The notes: generated by a model not told the origin, from the sequence alone. A DNA stretch of 64,000 bases from Cohnella herbarum (GCF_012849095.1 NZ_CP051680.1:1178001-1242000); one strand, 5' to 3'; counted from the first letter of the stretch, positions 34,267 to 43,694 are shown. Translations and numbers: made by a program.

Positions 34267-34650
34267 ATGGCAGATACGGACAAGCTTGGCGTTGATTCGC
34301 CGTTCCACCAAGATTTGCTTAGACGGATTAGGCAATTGTGCTTGTCTTTCCCGAATGTTAGCGAAAGATTAAGCCATGGCGCTCCGACGTTCTTCTACAA
34401 GGAGAAAAAAAGCTTCGTTCAATACCACGACAATCACCACGGCGACGGTAGAATCGCGTTATGGTGCGCTGCGGATTCGGACGTTCAAACGATACTCGTT
34501 CAATCCAATCCGGACGTCTATTTCTTGCCGGCATATGTTGCGCATCTAGGGTGGATTGGAATAAGATTGGATCGTGACGCGCGGTGGGAAGAGATCGAGA
34601 GCATCATCGGAGATGCCTACATAAACAGAGCGAAACCTAAGCGCAAATAG
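34267..34650 (+). CDS. MmcQ/YjbR family protein
   Basis: A 127-residue protein of the MmcQ/YjbR family (DUF1801/CyaY-like double-wing fold). Family features are the early PNVSERLSHGAPTFFYKEKK, the aromatic FVQYHDNHHGDGRIALWC, and the C-terminal YVAHLGWIGIRLDRDARWEEI. Members are often annotated as DNA-binding but no role is proven. AGAGAGTT precedes the ATG. It is 24 bases from the HAD gene and probably co-transcribed with it. Confidence 0.85.
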   Translation: MADTDKLGVDSPFHQDLLRRIRQLCLSFPNVSERLSHGAPTFFYKEKKSFVQYHDNHHGDGRIALWCAADSDVQTILVQSNPDVYFLPAYVAHLGWIGIRLDRDARWEEIESIIGDAYINRAKPKRK

Positions 34651-34674
34651 ACGAATGGGATGGGGAAGTTGTTC

Positions 34675-35322
34675 ATGTTCAAAGCTTTTATATTCGATAT
34701 GGACGGGGTTATCATAGATAGCGAGCCGATTCATTTCGAAGTCGATATTCTCACGATGCGGCATTATCGGACAGAGATTTCCAAAGAACAGTTGGAAAGA
34801 TTCGTCGGGATGACGAATCCGGAAATGTGGACGATTCTTATCGAGGAATATAAGTTGTCTCAGTCCGTAGCGGAAATAATAGACTACCAGCTCTCGACAA
34901 AAATCAAAATTTTGAAGGAAAGTCCTATTGCGCCTATTGATGGAATCGTGGATCTTCTTCGCGAATTGAAGCAGCTTAACGTACCGATCGGCCTAGCTTC
35001 TTCATCGCCTAGGCTGTTTATTGCCGAAGTTCTATCTAAATTTCAAATCGAACATTACTTCAGCAGCATCGTAAGCGGCGAAGAGGTCGAGAATGGAAAG
35101 CCGGCGCCGGATGTATTTCTTGAAGCCGCGAAGCTCTTAGGCGTGTCGCCAAGCGATTGCGTCGTGATTGAGGATTCCAGGAACGGAATCAGAGCGGCGA
35201 AAGCAGCGGGAATGAAGTGTATCGGGTACGTGAACGAAAATTCGGGAAATCAAGATTTGACCGCGGCGGATCGAGTCGTGACATCGATAAGGGATATTAA
35301 CCTGGATCAACTAGAGTTGTAG
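34675..35322 (+). CDS. HAD-superfamily phosphatase/phosphoglucomutase-like
   Basis: A 215-residue HAD hydrolase of the beta-phosphoglucomutase/GPP type. Motif I is IFDMDGVIIDSEP, motif II LASSS, motif III around KPAPDVF, motif IV VIEDSRNGIRAAKAAGM. The start used here gives the family N-terminus MFKAFIFDMDG and has GGGGA eight bases upstream; a start five codons earlier is possible. The substrate is not readable. It precedes the UPF0489 gene by 31 bases. Confidence 0.87.
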   Translation: MFKAFIFDMDGVIIDSEPIHFEVDILTMRHYRTEISKEQLERFVGMTNPEMWTILIEEYKLSQSVAEIIDYQLSTKIKILKESPIAPIDGIVDLLRELKQLNVPIGLASSSPRLFIAEVLSKFQIEHYFSSIVSGEEVENGKPAPDVFLEAAKLLGVSPSDCVVIEDSRNGIRAAKAAGMKCIGYVNENSGNQDLTAADRVVTSIRDINLDQLEL

Positions 35323-35353
35323 AGGAGAAGGTTAGTTCTCAGGAGGAAAAGGT

Positions 35354-36088
35354 ATGTTCGAGCACGATTATCGGGTCTGTTTTCCGAGGAGGAGGGTTTA
35401 TATTACCCGAAACCACCAATGGGCTTTCGCGGCTTGGGCGATGGCGAAGCAGGCGGGGTGGATAGGCCCGCGGACGACTTTGTTGCATGTCGACGCTCAT
35501 CTGGACGATACATGGGATGGCGTCGTCGCTCCGGGCCTGCAGCATATGAACGACGTATCGGATTATATGCGAGTGGCCGGCGAACTTGAGATCGATAATT
35601 TCATTTGGGCCGGTTTCGCGGCAAGGTTGATCGATCGGATTATCTACGTCTGCCCTAAGGAAGCGGATGAATCGGATCCGTTCGATCTGTCCAATTGGAA
35701 TATGAACGGCGAACAATTGAAGCCTGTGAAAGAAATACTAGCCGAGCGAGACTATGCGGGGGAGAGATTCGAGTCGATCGCGGAATTCAAAGCGATGATC
35801 TCAAGCGATTCCGATAGGTTGCGGGTATTTGAACCTGCTAATTCCGTCATTTTAGATTTGGATTTGGACGTATTCAAAGCCGATCCGAGCGATCCGGCTA
35901 ACGTGGAGTTGAAACCGGATAGGCAGATAAGAGAGGAACTCGAATATTTAAGAGATCTCTATTCCTATGATCTGATTACCGTCGCCTTATCACCCGCGTT
36001 CTGCGGAGGGGATGGCAATTGCGAACGATTGTACCGGTTGTTCTTGGAAGTATTCGGCTTAGACCTCGCGGTTGCGGAGAAATGGTGA
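35354..36088 (+). CDS. UPF0489 family protein (arginase/deacetylase-like fold)
   Basis: A 244-residue protein recognised as UPF0489. It carries metal-binding-looking motifs LLHVDAHLDDTWDG and VILDLDLDVFKADPSD, the same arrangement (DAHxD and DxDxD) as in arginases and histone deacetylases, and ends SPAFCGGDGNCERLYRLFLE, matching the SPxxxGG-type end. The biochemical function of the family is unknown; a ureohydrolase or amidohydrolase is plausible. It is flanked by a HAD gene and a carbamoyltransferase-like gene on the same strand. Confidence 0.8.
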   Translation: MFEHDYRVCFPRRRVYITRNHQWAFAAWAMAKQAGWIGPRTTLLHVDAHLDDTWDGVVAPGLQHMNDVSDYMRVAGELEIDNFIWAGFAARLIDRIIYVCPKEADESDPFDLSNWNMNGEQLKPVKEILAERDYAGERFESIAEFKAMISSDSDRLRVFEPANSVILDLDLDVFKADPSDPANVELKPDRQIREELEYLRDLYSYDLITVALSPAFCGGDGNCERLYRLFLEVFGLDLAVAEKW

Positions 36089-36152
36089 TTTGGGAAGAAA
36101 TTCGAATAGGGGAGAGCCCTTCATGGAAACTCCGGAGGAAGGAGCGTGGGGA

Positions 36153-37022
36153 ATGAAAATGCACTTTTTGAACATCGATCAACTTTCCGAACAACAGATC
36201 CTGGGCATCTTCGATGCTGCCGACCAACTTAAACGGAACAGGAACTCGTCTATCTTAAGCAGTCGCACGTTCGTGCTCTTTTTCCCCGAATCCAGCATTC
36301 GTACCCGATTGACTTTCGAGAAAGGAATTAAAGATCTCGGGGGCGATAGTATTCTGTTTCCTCCGGAAACGTTGGACAAGAGGGAGAGTCTGGAGGATGT
36401 CATGCAGTATATCCAGAATTGGGGCGATGGCGTAATCGTAAGGCACGCCGATTTCAACAAAATGAAGGAACTGGCGGAACAGGCAACGATCCCCGTTATT
36501 AACGCGATGAGTTCGGTCAATCATCCTTGCGAGATTATAAGCGACTTATACCGGATCAGTAGAATGAGAAGCGATTATCGAAAATTGGTTTATACATTCG
36601 TAGGTCCGGCGGGGAATATTTGCAATTCATGGAGACATATCGCTCAAGCAATGGATTTGAACTTTAACCATGCGTGCGTGGAAGGCGAACGGTTAAGCTT
36701 GGATAACCTTAACTATCGTTTTCATACGGAGCTAGAAGCCGTATTGGAGAATAGCGATATCGTGCTAACGGATTCTCTGCCTGCACCTTTTAGAACAAGA
36801 GCATATATCGATCGTTACCAGATCACTTTGGACAGAATGAAATTGGCGAATGAAGGTGCGTTGCTGAATCCTTGCCCGCCGTTCTTCAGGAACGAAGAAG
36901 TGAGCGATGATGCGATTAACTCCGACTATTTCGCCGGTCATGCGTTCAAGCGCGATCTGATTCACGTGCAACAAGCAATCCTCCTCGCTTGTCTTGGAAT
37001 AAATAATCCATCCGGAGATTAA
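36153..37022 (+). CDS. Aspartate/ornithine carbamoyltransferase family protein, non-canonical
   Basis: About 290 residues of the transcarbamylase fold. The carbamoyl-phosphate motif is SSIRTRLTFEKG (S-x-R-T-R intact) and the second is MSSVNHPCEIISDLY (HPxQ replaced by HPCE). In the second-substrate domain the ornithine motif HCLP and the aspartate motif HPLPR are absent; the matching place reads NPCPPFFRNEEVS. DSLPAPFRTRAY replaces the DxW-SMG block. So the second substrate is probably neither ornithine nor aspartate. AAGGAG sits eight bases before this ATG; ATG ten codons earlier also has a ribosome site. No arg or pyr genes are adjacent. Confidence 0.82.
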   Translation: MKMHFLNIDQLSEQQILGIFDAADQLKRNRNSSILSSRTFVLFFPESSIRTRLTFEKGIKDLGGDSILFPPETLDKRESLEDVMQYIQNWGDGVIVRHADFNKMKELAEQATIPVINAMSSVNHPCEIISDLYRISRMRSDYRKLVYTFVGPAGNICNSWRHIAQAMDLNFNHACVEGERLSLDNLNYRFHTELEAVLENSDIVLTDSLPAPFRTRAYIDRYQITLDRMKLANEGALLNPCPPFFRNEEVSDDAINSDYFAGHAFKRDLIHVQQAILLACLGINNPSGD

Positions 37023-37039
37023 GTAATTTCAAGAAAGAT

Positions 37040-37930
37040 CTATCGCTCCGTCATCGCTTGGAGGAGCCGCACGAATCGTTCGGTCGCTATCGATAATTGC
37101 ATGTCTCGGCGAACGGCAAGTCCAATGCTACGAGGAGGGGGCATGTCTTCTATTCGGAGCTCGAATAATTTGCCGTCAAGCAGGTCTTGCTCCACGAAAG
37201 AACGAGACGTGAACGCCGCGCCGTACCCTTGCTTCGCGAACTCCACGAGCAGATCGACGCTCCCCAGCTCAATGTCCGGCTTGATCGATAATCCTTTAAC
37301 GGCAAACCATTGCTCGATGAATTCTCGCGTACTGCTTCCCGGAGTGTGCAATAACAAGGGAAGCTCCGCTAGTTCGTTAGCCGATAACCGAGCTCCCGCT
37401 ATTCCCCGATAGACCTCCCCAACCACGAAACAATCCTCCAGCATCGCTAATTTCTGCACGGTCACCTGCGGATCATGGATAGGCATATGTACGATCGCGC
37501 AATCAATCAGCCCGTCTTTAAGACGTTGCGTGATATCGGGCGTCTTCCCGTGCGTAAGACGAATACGAATGTTGGGATATTCGCCATGAAACAAATTAAG
37601 CTGAGGCAGCAATAGATGCTTGATCAGCGAATCGCTTGCCCCGATACGAATCTCGCCTTCCGTTAGCTGTTTCAGATCAAGCACGTGTTTCTCTGCGGCA
37701 TCCAACAGCGCAAACGACTGCTCTACGTACTGCAGCAATGCCCGTCCTTCCTCTGTCATCTCGACCCCTTTGGATAACCGATGAAACAGCTTTAGCCCTA
37801 AGGTCTCTTCCATTTGTTTAATCGCGTAACTGACGGAAGGCTGCGTGACGTGTAATTGTTGCGCGGCTTTCGTAAAGTTGCCGCTTCGCGCGGTATGCAG
37901 AAATATGCGGTACCATTCCAAGTTAAACAT
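37040..37930 (-). CDS. LysR-family transcriptional regulator
   Basis: A 296-residue LTTR: N-terminal helix-turn-helix (MFNLEWYRIFLHTARSGNFT, AAQQLHVTQPSVSYAIKQME, LKLFHRLSKGVEMTEEG) and a C-terminal substrate-binding domain (GEIRIGASDSLIKHLLLPQL). The start has GAGGAGTT upstream. It is divergent from aroA with a 108-base intergenic region carrying a dyad next to the aroA promoter, so control of aroA-aroC is likely. The effector is unknown. Confidence 0.9.
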   Translation of the reverse strand: MFNLEWYRIFLHTARSGNFTKAAQQLHVTQPSVSYAIKQMEETLGLKLFHRLSKGVEMTEEGRALLQYVEQSFALLDAAEKHVLDLKQLTEGEIRIGASDSLIKHLLLPQLNLFHGEYPNIRIRLTHGKTPDITQRLKDGLIDCAIVHMPIHDPQVTVQKLAMLEDCFVVGEVYRGIAGARLSANELAELPLLLHTPGSSTREFIEQWFAVKGLSIKPDIELGSVDLLVEFAKQGYGAAFTSRSFVEQDLLDGKLFELRIEDMPPPRSIGLAVRRDMQLSIATERFVRLLQAMTER

Positions 37931-37955
37931 CTGGTATAACTCCTCTCTATGTCAT

Positions 37956-37972
37956 ATCGCGAAATTCGTGAT
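37956..37972. promoter_or_regulatory. Candidate LysR operator in the lysR-aroA intergenic region
   Basis: ATCGCGAA, A, TTCGTGAT: 7 of 8 paired bases, directly abutting the aroA -35 element. Its position fits LysR-type regulators, although a canonical T-N11-A box was not confirmed. Confidence 0.45.
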
Positions 37973-38001
37973 TTCACTTATTTCATTTCACTCATTATAC
38001 T
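37973..38001 (+). promoter_or_regulatory. Promoter of aroA-aroC
   Basis: TTCACT and TATACT separated by 17 bases; the -10 is close to consensus and the -35 matches 4 of 6 bases. The start codon lies ~38 bases downstream of the -10. Confidence 0.55.
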
Positions 38002-38038
38002 CGAGTTAAATCACTCGAACAACGAAGAGGTGGATGAA

Positions 38039-39397
38039 ATGGATGTCGATCCGCACCCGCAAATGCCAATCCGCAAGGAACGTTCTCCATGGTGTACGAA
38101 TAATGATCAACGAAACGTGATGATTAGTCCGTCAAAGGGAGCGATAGACGGTACGATCAGGTTAACGGGGAGTAAGAGTCTGACAAATCGCGCATTGATA
38201 ATTGCCGCGTTAGCGGAAGGTACATCGCGAATCGAAGGAATGTTACGAAGCGACGATTCTTATTGGTGTATAGATTGTCTAGTCAAGCTCGGCATTAAAG
38301 TGGACATCGAGGACGAATCCGTAACGATCGAGGGTTGTGGCGGTGCTTGGCCTATTCCGTCCGGCGAATTGTACGTTGGCGCGGCAGGAACGGTTGCGCG
38401 CTTCCTACCCGGAGCGTTGGCAATCGGGAATGGCGCATGGACAATCCATGGGAGCAAGAGAATGAGCGAAAGACCGCTTACTCCCTTGTTGAACGCGCTT
38501 GAACGATTAGGTGCGAACGTCGAATACCCGGAAGCGGGGCGCTATTTGCCTTTCACGCTTGAAGCTAAGGGATTAACCGGTGGCGAAGTCGGAATATCCG
38601 GCTCCGTTTCCAGCCAATTTATTAGCGGATTAGCACTCGCAGCACCTTATGCTAAACAACCGGTAACCGTCCAAATAGACGGAGAGGTCGTACAGCGGGA
38701 ATACGTGGAGATGACGCTCGAAATGATGAACGCATTCGGCATATCGCCGCAAGTATCGGATAACGGACAGTCGATCATAATCCCGACAGGCAAGTATAAA
38801 GCCCGATCCATTTCGCTCGAGCCGGATGTTTCCGCATGTTGTTACTTCTGGGCGCTCGCCGCACTCACGGCTGGACGCGTGCGGATAGATGGCATTCATG
38901 CCGCGAGAACTCGTCAACCCGATATCGAGTTTCTAGATGTATTGGAACGAATGGGATGTTCCGTTTACCGAGGAGAAGACTTCGTCGAAGTTCAGGGGCC
39001 TGAGAAGTTAAAGGGTGGGTTTACGATGAGTATGAGAAAATTTTCGGATCAGACGCTAACGCTCGCGGCAATGGCACCTTTCGCCGATGCTCCGATCACG
39101 TTATCGGATGCCGCTCATATTAGACATCATGAATGCGATCGCATTAGCGCGATCTGTTCGGAGCTTCGCAACCTGGGCATTCGGATTGACGAGCATCATG
39201 ACGGACTGACCGTATATCCTGGTCAACCGTTGCCAGCGGCCGTAGATACCCATGACGACCATCGAATGGCGATGTCGCTTGCTCTAATCGGGTCAAAGGT
39301 GGATGGTGTTCAAATCGGGGATCCGGGCTGCGTCTCGAAAACTTGTCCCGATTATTTCGAGCGAATTGCCGCACTGGGAATACAAGTTAAGTATTGA
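38039..39397 (+). CDS. aroA: 3-phosphoshikimate 1-carboxyvinyltransferase (EPSP synthase)
   Basis: Transfers enolpyruvyl from PEP to shikimate 3-phosphate. The 452-residue protein has LTGSKSLTNRALIIAALAEG (shikimate-binding Lys-Ser motif), VGAAGTVARFLPGAL (in place of the usual NAGTAxR), ERPLTPLLNALERLG, SSQFISGLALAAPY, EPDVSACCYFWA with the catalytic Asp, and DDHRMAMSLALIG. AAGAGG precedes the ATG. It is unlike the classic Bacillus enzyme at the GSK and AGT motifs, so it may be a second, divergent copy. A ~25-residue extension precedes the catalytic domain. It forms an operon with aroC. Confidence 0.88.
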   Translation: MDVDPHPQMPIRKERSPWCTNNDQRNVMISPSKGAIDGTIRLTGSKSLTNRALIIAALAEGTSRIEGMLRSDDSYWCIDCLVKLGIKVDIEDESVTIEGCGGAWPIPSGELYVGAAGTVARFLPGALAIGNGAWTIHGSKRMSERPLTPLLNALERLGANVEYPEAGRYLPFTLEAKGLTGGEVGISGSVSSQFISGLALAAPYAKQPVTVQIDGEVVQREYVEMTLEMMNAFGISPQVSDNGQSIIIPTGKYKARSISLEPDVSACCYFWALAALTAGRVRIDGIHAARTRQPDIEFLDVLERMGCSVYRGEDFVEVQGPEKLKGGFTMSMRKFSDQTLTLAAMAPFADAPITLSDAAHIRHHECDRISAICSELRNLGIRIDEHHDGLTVYPGQPLPAAVDTHDDHRMAMSLALIGSKVDGVQIGDPGCVSKTCPDYFERIAALGIQVKY

Positions 39398-39422
39398 ACT
39401 CATCTGAAGGAGGATAATCATT

Positions 39423-40478
39423 ATGGCCGGGAATACGTTCGGGGAAACGTTTAAAATCACGACTTTCGGGGAATCGCATGGAGCCGGGGTAGGCGTCATC
39501 GTGGATGGAGTGACGCCGGGGGTCGAGCTGGATACGGAGTATATACAGAAGCAAATGGATCGCAGAAAACCGGGTCAATCTTCGGTGACCTCTCCCCGCA
39601 AGGAATATGATATCATTCACATTCTGTCTGGCGTATTCGAGGGGAAAACGACGGGGACGCCGCTCTTTATTTTATTGAATAATCACGATATGAGGCCGGA
39701 TGCGTACAACGACATTCAACACTCTTTTCGCCCGGGGCATGCGGACTTCACTTATCTACGGAAATACGGTATCCGTGACCATCGAGGCAGCGGAAGGGCA
39801 TCCGGTCGAGAAACGGCCGGCAGAGTCGCAGGAGGGGCTGTGGCTCGCAAACTGTTGGAGCGCAGGGGAGTGAGCGTGGTCGCTTATACGCAAGAAGTCG
39901 GGGGAATCGCTTGCCGATCCTTCGTGGAGCAGTCCATCGAGAATAATGCAATGAGAGCTTGCGATCCTGTCGCCGCCATTGAGATGATCAAGAAAGTCGA
40001 GCAACTAGCGGAGAAGGGCGACAGTTGCGGAGGTATCGTGGAGTGCCGTATTCGCGGAGTTATCCCGGGTCTAGGAGAACCGGCATTCGATAAACTGGAC
40101 GCGGAGTTGGCCAAAGCGATGTTATCCATCGGCGCGGTGAAAGGGATAGAGTTCGGAGAGGGATTCGCCGCGGCTTCCATGCTCGGCAGCGAACATAACG
40201 ACGAGATGAACTCCGACGGCTTTCTGAGCAACCACTCGGGAGGAATTCTCGGCGGAATAAGCACGGGGCAGGAAATTATTTTCCGGATTGCGGTTAAACC
40301 GACTTCGTCCATCTCCGTTCCGCAAAGAACCATTAACGACGGAGGGGAAGAGCAGCAGATTCAGACCATAGGCCGCCATGACCCGTGTATTTGCCCGAGA
40401 ATAGTACCCGTGGTTGAAGCGATGGCTTGTTTGGTGTTAGAGGACCAGTACAAACGGCAAGCCGCGATGCTGGGGTAA
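39423..40478 (+). CDS. aroC: Chorismate synthase
   Basis: Converts EPSP to chorismate using reduced FMN. A 351-residue enzyme with the three family signatures: GESHGAGVGVIVDGVTPG, the HADFTYLRKYGIRDHRGSGR block followed by ETAGRVAGGAVARKLL, and RHDPCICPRIVPVVEAM. GAAGGAGG precedes the ATG, 25 bases after aroA. The two last common steps of aromatic synthesis are thus paired here without aroB, aroK or trp genes. Confidence 0.93.
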   Translation: MAGNTFGETFKITTFGESHGAGVGVIVDGVTPGVELDTEYIQKQMDRRKPGQSSVTSPRKEYDIIHILSGVFEGKTTGTPLFILLNNHDMRPDAYNDIQHSFRPGHADFTYLRKYGIRDHRGSGRASGRETAGRVAGGAVARKLLERRGVSVVAYTQEVGGIACRSFVEQSIENNAMRACDPVAAIEMIKKVEQLAEKGDSCGGIVECRIRGVIPGLGEPAFDKLDAELAKAMLSIGAVKGIEFGEGFAAASMLGSEHNDEMNSDGFLSNHSGGILGGISTGQEIIFRIAVKPTSSISVPQRTINDGGEEQQIQTIGRHDPCICPRIVPVVEAMACLVLEDQYKRQAAMLG

Positions 40479-40596
40479 GTCGACTGTTGAAACGGATGAT
40501 GTTTATTAGCGATTATGATACATTATGCTTATCTTACGTTGAGTTGATAGAATGATCGTATCTTCGCAAGATAAAATAGTCGTCCGGGGGTTAGCG

Positions 40597-41217
40597 TTGG
40601 CAATGTCGGCAATCGTTAAAGGATTGATTATCGGGGTTTCCATAGCGGCGCCGGTCGGCCCCATAGGACTTCTCTGTATTCGAAAAACGTTAAATCAAGG
40701 CCGTTTATTCGGTTTAGTTTCCGGTTTAGGAGCCGCCACGGCGGATGCGTGTTACGGACTAATCGCGGCGTTAGGACTTACGATGGTTACGAATTTTGTA
40801 TCCGATCAAGCGATTGCGTTGAATCTAATCGGCGCCTTATTCTTGTTCTATCTGGCTTATAGTACCGCGAAGGCCCCCGTTACGACGGTTGAAACCGTAA
40901 AGCTACCGGGACGAAGATATTGGCCGACCTATGCGACGACGTTCATGCTGACGATGACGAACCCGATCACGATCGTCTCTTTCGCGGGTATTTTCTCGGG
41001 AATGAACCTCTCCGAAGGTTCAAGCGCGTCGCTATGGCTGGTGCTCGGCGTGTTCTTGGGATCAGCCGCATGGTGGGTCATCTTATGTTTAGTCGTAGGG
41101 CTAATAAAAAGGACGATTACTCCGCATGCGCTCAAATGGATTAACTATGGATCAGCAATGGTGCTTGCCATATTCGCGTTCATCAGTCTCTATCATTTCG
41201 GGGTTGGAATCGGATAA
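40597..41217 (+). CDS. LysE-family amino acid exporter
   Basis: About 206 residues with six hydrophobic segments. The family N-terminus is [28 protein letters not shown] with the typical [24 protein letters not shown] sits six bases before a TTG and twelve before an in-frame ATG two codons later; the much longer frame from an upstream ATG lacks a ribosome site and the extra residues do not look like the family. Probably exports an amino acid; substrate unknown. 106 bases before the acetyltransferase start. Confidence 0.83.
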   Translation: MAMSAIVKGLIIGVSIAAPVGPIGLLCIRKTLNQGRLFGLVSGLGAATADACYGLIAALGLTMVTNFVSDQAIALNLIGALFLFYLAYSTAKAPVTTVETVKLPGRRYWPTYATTFMLTMTNPITIVSFAGIFSGMNLSEGSSASLWLVLGVFLGSAAWWVILCLVVGLIKRTITPHALKWINYGSAMVLAIFAFISLYHFGVGIG

Positions 41218-41323
41218 GTCGTTAAGAATCCGAGAATCGAATCCGTTGAGCAAGCTTGATGGAAAGGCTATAATCAAGTTGTTGACGATCCATCCCAGCG
41301 TAACTTTATTGGAGGAACAGCTT

Positions 41324-41824
41324 ATGCAAGAGCCGTTTGAAATCGTTCATGCAACGAGAGACGAGTTAGATGCCATCGTGGAGATCTACAACACGACTAT
41401 CGCAAGCCGAGTGGTTACCGCGGATTTAGCGCCCGTAACGGTCGAAAGCCGGATTCAATGGTTCGAGGAGCACGACGATCAGCATAGACCTCTTTGGGTG
41501 ATGAAGTCCGGTGGCGAGATTATTGCTTGGTTAAGTTTCTCTAAATTTCATGCAAGAGCCGCCTATGATGCGACAGCCGAGATCAGCATCTATATTTCTC
41601 CTAAGAGCCGATCGAAAGGGATAGGGAGTCTATTCTTGCAGAAAGCAATCGAGGAGTGCCCGAGATTACATATCCGCAATATTGTAGCGCTGGTCTTCGG
41701 ACATAATGAACCGAGTTTGGCATTGTTGCGTAAATTCGGGTTCGAGCAGTGGGGACTGTTACCCGGGGTTGCGAACATGGACGGAATAGAAAGAGATTTG
41801 GTTATGATGGGGAAAAAGGTTTAG
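41324..41824 (+). CDS. GNAT-family N-acetyltransferase (phosphinothricin acetyltransferase-like)
   Basis: A 166-residue acetyltransferase that uses acetyl-CoA. It matches PAT-type enzymes: [20 protein letters not shown] at the start, [23 protein letters not shown], the pyrophosphate loop [17 protein letters not shown], and [17 protein letters not shown]. The frame is open much further upstream, but GGAGG eight bases before this ATG marks the start. Substrate uncertain; an amino-acid-like amine is likely. Confidence 0.85.
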   Translation: MQEPFEIVHATRDELDAIVEIYNTTIASRVVTADLAPVTVESRIQWFEEHDDQHRPLWVMKSGGEIIAWLSFSKFHARAAYDATAEISIYISPKSRSKGIGSLFLQKAIEECPRLHIRNIVALVFGHNEPSLALLRKFGFEQWGLLPGVANMDGIERDLVMMGKKV

Positions 41825-41919
41825 CTTGATTATGAGGGGGAAACGCAAGAAATGACATTGTTGATTATCATAATCAGAAAGAAAAGACATATTAACGTTC
41901 GGCGATAATACGAAGACAA

Positions 41920-41963
41920 AAGGGACTAGCTCCGCAAGCATAAGGCTTGTCGGGCAGTCCCTT
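41920..41963. terminator. Bidirectional terminator between the acetyltransferase and ABC-F genes
   Basis: AAGGGACT / AGTCCCTT outer stem with a nested CAAGC / GCTTG helix. TTTT follows on both strands (CGGTTTT to the right, TTTTGTC on the minus strand), fitting its place between two convergent genes. Confidence 0.8.
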
Positions 41964-41968
41964 CGGTT

Positions 41969-43525
41969 TTAAAACACTTTTGTCGTCCAAGATTCGCAGT
42001 TCCACACTTCCGTCGCGACATCCCGGTAAAATTCAGGTTCATGGCTGATCAACAAGACGCTTCCCTTGTAGGCTTGAAGAGCTCGCTTCAGCTCATCTTT
42101 GGCATCGACGTCAAGATGGTTCGTCGGCTCATCGAGCACGAGCAGGTTCGATTCCTTGTTAATCAGGTTGCAGAGCCGAACTTTGGCTTTCTCGCCGCCG
42201 CTTAGCACGGATACTTTGCTCTCGATATGCTTAGTCGTTAGTCCGCACTTCGCCAGAGCGGCGCGCACTTCGAATTGAGACATTGAAGGGAAGTTCTTCC
42301 ACACGGCTTCGATACAGATTTCGTCGGCTCCGCCTTTGATTTCCTGTTCGAAGTAACCGATAAACAGATTGTCTCCTTGCTTCACCGTACCGGATAGAGG
42401 AGGAATCTGCCCGAGAAGACTCCGCAATAACGTCGTCTTACCGATGCCGTTCGCTCCGACGATAGCAATCTTCTGTCCGCGTTCCATAAGCAAATCGATA
42501 TTCCGGCATAGCGGCTCTTCGTATCCGATAACCAAATTTTTCGCTTCGAAGATGAGTCGTCCGGACGTCCGGGCTTCCTTGAAGCGGAATTCCGGTTTCG
42601 GTTTCTCTCTCGCCAATTCGATGATGTCCATGTTGTCGAGTTTCTTCTGGCGGGACATCGCCATGTTGCGAGTGGAGACGCGTGCCTTGTTGCGGGCAAC
42701 GAAATCCTTCAGATCGTCGATCTCTTGCTGTTGGCGCTTAAAAGCGGATTCCAACTGTTGTTTCTTGGCTTCGTGCAATTGAACGAAGTTATCGTAATCG
42801 CCGACGTATCGATTCAATTCTTGATTGCCCATATGATAAATAAGATTGATTACGCTATTGAGGAACGGAATATCGTGAGATACGAGAATAAACGCGTTCT
42901 CGTATTCCTGCAAATAACGCTTAAGCCATTCGATATGCTGTTCGTCCAAGTAGTTGGTCGGCTCATCGAGAAGAAGAATGTCGGGCTTCTCCAGCAATAG
43001 CTTTGCCAAGAGCACCTTCGTGCGTTGTCCGCCGCTCAGATCGTGAACGTCCCGGTCTAATCCGATATCGCCGAGTCCAAGACCGCGGGCGATTTCCTCG
43101 ACCTTAGCGTCGATCAGATAGAAGTCGTTATTCGTCAACGTATCTTGAATCGTACCGACTTCTTCGAGCAACGCTTCCAGTTCTTCCGGAGTGGCCGAGC
43201 CCATCTTGTCGTACATTTCGTTCATTTCCGTCTCGAGATCCATGAGATACTGGAACGCTCCGCGCAGAACGTCGCGAATCGTCATCCCTTTGTGCAACAC
43301 GGAATGCTGATCGAGATATCCGACGCGAACTTTTTTGGACCATTCGACTTTACCCGCGTCCGGTTCCAGACTTCCGGTAATAATATTCATGAACGTAGAC
43401 TTGCCTTCGCCGTTAGCGCCGATCAAGCCGACGTGTTCGCCTTTAAGCAAGCGGAACGAAACATCGTTGAATATGGCACGGTCGCCGAAACCGTGAGTTA
43501 ATTTTGTTACGGTTAAAATACTCAT
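41969..43525 (-). CDS. ABC-F family ATPase (YkpA/YbiT type)
   Basis: A 518-residue soluble protein with two ATP-binding cassettes and no membrane segments. Walker A motifs are GANGEGKS and GANGIGKT; signatures LSGGQRTK and LSGGEKAK; Walker B ILLLDEPTNYLD and LVLDEPTNHLD. The linker of charged helices between the cassettes (HEAKKQQLESAFKRQQQEID) is the P-site tRNA interaction motif region. ABC-F proteins act on ribosomes, either in translation or in antibiotic protection; this one resembles the housekeeping YkpA/YbiT branch. AAAAGGTG precedes the ATG. Confidence 0.88.
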   Translation of the reverse strand: MSILTVTKLTHGFGDRAIFNDVSFRLLKGEHVGLIGANGEGKSTFMNIITGSLEPDAGKVEWSKKVRVGYLDQHSVLHKGMTIRDVLRGAFQYLMDLETEMNEMYDKMGSATPEELEALLEEVGTIQDTLTNNDFYLIDAKVEEIARGLGLGDIGLDRDVHDLSGGQRTKVLLAKLLLEKPDILLLDEPTNYLDEQHIEWLKRYLQEYENAFILVSHDIPFLNSVINLIYHMGNQELNRYVGDYDNFVQLHEAKKQQLESAFKRQQQEIDDLKDFVARNKARVSTRNMAMSRQKKLDNMDIIELAREKPKPEFRFKEARTSGRLIFEAKNLVIGYEEPLCRNIDLLMERGQKIAIVGANGIGKTTLLRSLLGQIPPLSGTVKQGDNLFIGYFEQEIKGGADEICIEAVWKNFPSMSQFEVRAALAKCGLTTKHIESKVSVLSGGEKAKVRLCNLINKESNLLVLDEPTNHLDVDAKDELKRALQAYKGSVLLISHEPEFYRDVATEVWNCESWTTKVF

Positions 43526-43626
43526 GATTAGACACCTTTTCTTTAGTCATCGTTTTAGCACACTAATTGTTATTATAAGCCGGAGGAAGGTTAAAACTCA
43601 ATATGAACAATGTTTCTCCGTTTAAC

Positions 43627-43635
43627 TGGTATACT
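43627..43635 (+). promoter_or_regulatory. Extended -10 promoter of the lipoprotein gene
   Basis: TGG followed by TATACT about 60 bases before the start codon; no clear -35. Confidence 0.5.
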
Positions 43636-43694
43636 AACGGTTAGGGATCAACTTTCGATATTGAAACGATCATTTCGCGAACCATGGAGGGCAT

